Shown here one piece after another: positions 6,534-8,420 of a DNA stretch of 8,420 nt (position 1 is its first letter; every line of letters starts with the position of its first letter). Location: assembly GCA_947628245.1 (NCBI GenBank), contig CANQZH010000045.1, positions 1-8,420 on the forward strand, read 5' to 3'. The DNA is from an uncultured Bacilli bacterium. Lineage in GTDB: Bacteria; Bacillota_I; Bacilli_A; RF39; UBA660. Below the pieces are notes generated by a model. It was not told where the DNA came from. It did no database searches and saw nothing but the letters and a program-made list of their open reading frames with translations. The translations under genes were made by a program, and so were the position numbers.

Positions 6534-7028
6534 TTAAATAGTTGTAAAGTAATAATCAGTTTTATCATTTTCTCTAGTAAATTCATACATTACATATTGT
6601 TCTTTTTCATCATTTGAACCCCTAAAAATATATTTAATAAAACCATTACCAATTTCTTCGTGTAAATTATCTTTTAATATTTCTAAAGTTAGATATTCTT
6701 TTTCTAAAGCATTTTTTAGGGTTGTAGAAGTACTACCATAATAAACATATATTTCTTTTACTCCAGATAAATAAAATCTTTCATTATCAGTTTCATATAT
6801 TAATTTTTCTTCTTTTTGTTCATTATCTTCTAAAAATTCTAATTTAATTTTATATTCAGTATAATCTTTAATTTTATCTAAACGTTCAATATTTTGAATA
6901 GCAAATAAATGATAATTTAAAAAGATACCAATTGCTATAATAATTAATAAAAAACAAAACATTAAAATAACTAATTTAAATTTAAGCATTTTAATTTTTT
7001 TACGATTATATTTTTTTTCCCTTTTCAT
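6534..7028 (-). CDS. unrecognised single-pass membrane protein
   Basis: I do not recognise this 164-residue protein. The first 18 residues are strongly basic (MKREKKYNRKKIKMLKFK). One hydrophobic segment (about 19-38, VILMFCFLLIIIAIGIFLNY) follows, then a mostly charged domain of about 125 residues with alternating beta-like stretches such as YKIKLEFLED, KLIYETDNERFYL, KEIYVYYGS and YVMYEFTREND. The positive-inside rule predicts a cytoplasmic N-terminus and an extracytoplasmic C-terminal domain; there is no lipobox and no cleavage site that I can defend. The ATG at 7028 is preferred, with GGGGTG 4 nt upstream; a TTG at 7040 would overlap that site. The gene has its own candidate promoter and is separated from asnS by the T-box promoter and leader, so it is probably a small independent unit. 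The domain could be a lineage-specific envelope protein, but no function can be assigned. Confidence 0.8.
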   Translation of the reverse strand: MKREKKYNRKKIKMLKFKLVILMFCFLLIIIAIGIFLNYHLFAIQNIERLDKIKDYTEYKIKLEFLEDNEQKEEKLIYETDNERFYLSGVKEIYVYYGSTSTTLKNALEKEYLTLEILKDNLHEEIGNGFIKYIFRGSNDEKEQYVMYEFTRENDKTDYYFTTI

Positions 7029-7050
7029 ATTGCACCCCAAAACTAGTTGT

Positions 7051-7079
7051 ATTGTATCACGATTAGTTAAAGAAGTAAA
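7051..7079 (-). promoter_or_regulatory. candidate promoter with extended -10 for the membrane protein gene
   Basis: TTTACT (7079-7074) and TACAAT (7056-7051) are separated by 17 nt, and the -10 is preceded by TGA, forming an extended -10. It fills most of the 57-nt interval between the queH stop and the ATG at 7028. No hairpin terminator for the upstream pair is visible here, so read-through may also supply this gene. Confidence 0.6.
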
Positions 7080-7085
7080 TTTAAA

Positions 7086-7667
7086 TTATTCTGGTTTAGA
7101 ATATTTACATCCACAGTAATTTTGTCGATATAAATTATATTCTTTAGAATATTCAATACTTTTTAAATAACCATTTTCTTTTTTAAAATCACTATATAAA
7201 AATTTAACATTATATTTATCACTTAAAATACTTCCTATTTCATTAACCCAATTACTTACTTTATAAGGACTAACAGTTAGAGATGTTCCAAAATAATCAA
7301 AACCTAGTTCTTTAGCTTTTCTAGCTGTATAAGAAAGTCTTAATTCATAACATTTATAACAACGTTTACCTCTTTCAGGTTCATTTTCTAAACCTTTAGC
7401 CATCTTTTTAAAAGCATCACCATCATAATCACAATCTAAAAAATTAATATTTAGTTTTTTTAATAATCTTTTTTGTTCTTCTTTTCTTTTTAAATATTCT
7501 TCTTCAGGTTCAATATTAGGATTATAATATAAAACTGTAATCTCAAAATAATCTTTTAAAAGATGTAGGCAAATAGTTGAACAAGGGGCACAACAAGTAT
7601 GAAAAAGAATAGTTGGTCGAACATTTAAATTAGCTAAAATATCTTGCATTTTTTTATGATAATTCAT
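7086..7667 (-). CDS. queH: epoxyqueuosine reductase QueH
   Basis: QueH reduces epoxyqueuosine to queuosine at position 34 of tRNAs with GUN anticodons (Asp, Asn, His, Tyr). It is the non-homologous replacement for cobalamin-dependent QueG and carries an iron-sulfur cluster. The 193-residue protein has the family Cys set: HTCCAPCS (23-30; Cys25, 26, 29), RCYKCYELRL (102-111; Cys103, 106) and NYCGC (183-187; Cys185, 187). YYNPNIEPEEEY (47-58) and GTSLTVSPYK (127-136) are also typical. The start ATG at 7667 has AAAGGTGAT about 7 nt upstream and lies 14 nt after the divIB stop, so the two are probably cotranscribed. It modifies the same tRNA-Asp and tRNA-Asn that the operon further downstream charges, a possible functional link. 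Older annotations call this family DUF208. Confidence 0.93.
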   Translation of the reverse strand: MNYHKKMQDILANLNVRPTILFHTCCAPCSTICLHLLKDYFEITVLYYNPNIEPEEEYLKRKEEQKRLLKKLNINFLDCDYDGDAFKKMAKGLENEPERGKRCYKCYELRLSYTARKAKELGFDYFGTSLTVSPYKVSNWVNEIGSILSDKYNVKFLYSDFKKENGYLKSIEYSKEYNLYRQNYCGCKYSKPE

Positions 7668-7681
7668 TTATATCACCTTTT

Positions 7682-8383
7682 TTAAAATAAACTAAACGCT
7701 ATTTTATCACTTGATGAATCTAAATACAAGGTTCCCTTTTTACCTTCTAAAGTTGCATAAATATCAAGATAATTATTTAATTTATCTAAATGAATAGTAT
7801 TAATATAAACATTATTACCATCATTCATTTGTAAGAAAAAGCGTGATTCATCAATGACAACATCGCCATTTTTCCAAGGATCATAAATAATCTCACTAAC
7901 TAATGATATGACATCAGGTGATAATTTAGTAAAACCATTAATAAGTTTTTCATATAATTGATCAGGTACATAATTAGTTAAAATAGGAACACCTTGTAAA
8001 TTATTTGTTTCAACTTCTTTAAAATTACTTAAAATTAAACGTTTTTTATCACGATTATAAAATAAAGGTCTTGCTTCATCAATAGTTATAGATAGTTCCC
8101 CTAAAATACTTTTTTTAATTTTAACATTATTTATATAAGGATTTTGTTTTAAAGAATCTTTTACTTTATGGTTACTAATGCAAAAAAGACAAGGATAATC
8201 ACTATACAATGAATTATTAATTATTTCGTTATCACTTACATAATTATTTCCAATAACTACAATATGATTAGTTGGAATTAGTTTAATTGTTTTATATGAA
8301 GAAAAAGCAATTACTAATAAAATAATTATTTTTAAAATACTTTTCCATTTAATCCTTCTTTTAATTTTTTTCTTACTTTTCAT
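7682..8383 (-). CDS. divIB: cell division protein DivIB/FtsQ
   Basis: DivIB (FtsQ) is a bitopic divisome protein that joins FtsL/DivIC and regulates septal wall synthesis. It has 233 residues, in the family range. A basic cytoplasmic tail (1-14, KSKKKIKRRIKWK) precedes one membrane segment (about 15-35). An extracytoplasmic POTRA domain (about 37-104) starts with HIVVIGNNYVSDNEI and closes with ITIDEARPLFYN. The beta domain (about 108-225) ends with GTLYLDSS. Cys65 and Cys68 (PCLFC) form an unusual CxxC inside the exported POTRA domain. The ATG at 8383 has GGTGA 5 nt upstream. DivIB usually sits in a division and wall cluster near ftsA/ftsZ; here queH follows instead. The assignment rests on architecture and motifs because this family is poorly conserved. 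Confidence 0.88.
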   Translation of the reverse strand: MKSKKKIKRRIKWKSILKIIILLVIAFSSYKTIKLIPTNHIVVIGNNYVSDNEIINNSLYSDYPCLFCISNHKVKDSLKQNPYINNVKIKKSILGELSITIDEARPLFYNRDKKRLILSNFKEVETNNLQGVPILTNYVPDQLYEKLINGFTKLSPDVISLVSEIIYDPWKNGDVVIDESRFFLQMNDGNNVYINTIHLDKLNNYLDIYATLEGKKGTLYLDSSSDKIAFSLF

Positions 8384-8403
8384 ATTTTCACCATTCTTAA
8401 ATT

Positions 8404-8409
8404 ATTTTA
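8404..8409 (-). promoter_or_regulatory. possible -10 element upstream of divIB
   Basis: TAAAAT preceded by TGA lies 20 nt before the divIB start and resembles an extended -10. The -35 region would lie beyond the right edge, and the stretch could equally be AT-rich spacer within a division-gene operon. Confidence 0.3.
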
Positions 8410-8420
8410 TCAAAAAAAAG

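Noticed and set aside
7029..7040. TTG start giving four extra residues on the membrane protein
   Set aside because: It would begin at the edge of the GGGGTG Shine-Dalgarno, while the ATG at 7028 is correctly spaced.
1..8420. Mollicute-type code with UGA as Trp
   Set aside because: Checked Trp codons are TGG and full-length proteins read through without in-frame TGA; no TGA stop is seen either, so UGA use is simply not shown here.
1..8420. Mobile elements, CRISPR arrays, tRNA or rRNA genes
   Set aside because: No transposase or integrase, spaced direct repeats, CCA-ended cloverleaf or rRNA-like sequence was seen; gaps other than the T-box leader are 57 nt or less.

Overview
This window reads as chromosomal DNA from a very AT-rich, low-GC Gram-positive bacterium (Firmicutes, Bacilli or a walled relative of the mollicutes). 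The evidence is the composition, Shine-Dalgarno sites of the AGGTGG/AGGAGA type, a tRNA-dependent T-box leader, and a DivIB-type division protein, which implies a peptidoglycan wall. Tryptophan is encoded by TGG at the positions I checked and all seven visible gene ends are TAA, so there is no sign of UGA recoding. No genus can be named from the sequence alone. All genes lie on the minus strand, so the window is described from its right end (upstream) to its left end (downstream).

Upstream block (8383 to 7086): divIB/ftsQ, a membrane-anchored divisome protein with a POTRA domain, is followed after 14 nt by queH, the epoxyqueuosine reductase that completes queuosine in tRNAs with GUN anticodons. 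A 45-nt gap carrying a plausible extended -10 promoter leads to an unrecognised single-pass membrane protein of 164 residues (7028 to 6534).

Central regulatory block (6521 to 6257): a sigma-A-like promoter (TTGACT, 17 nt, TAAAAT) drives a leader of about 230 nt that is a T-box riboswitch. It has a recognisable Stem I (AGUA loop-E element, AG bulge, GGUG apical loop) and the T-box core AAGGTGGCACCGCGG. The 3' strand of the T-box hairpin is complementary to the Shine-Dalgarno region of the first gene, and no conventional overlapping terminator was found. This suggests control of translation start rather than, or as well as, transcription termination. The best specifier candidate is GAC (Asp), although the first gene is asnS.

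Downstream block (6256 to 1): one tight operon asnS-aspS-gatC-gatA-gatB, with junctions of +19, -8, -1 and -8 nt; gatB runs off the left edge lacking about 20 C-terminal residues. It holds asparaginyl- and aspartyl-tRNA synthetases with the three subunits of the tRNA-dependent amidotransferase, so the charging of tRNA-Asp and tRNA-Asn and the amidation of Asp-tRNA-Asn and/or Glu-tRNA-Gln are placed under one tRNA-sensing leader. Because AsnRS is present and AspRS looks discriminating at one key position, GatCAB here most likely makes Gln-tRNA-Gln; that is inference. The genes are ordinary translation and division genes. The main novelty lies in the leader and its mechanism.
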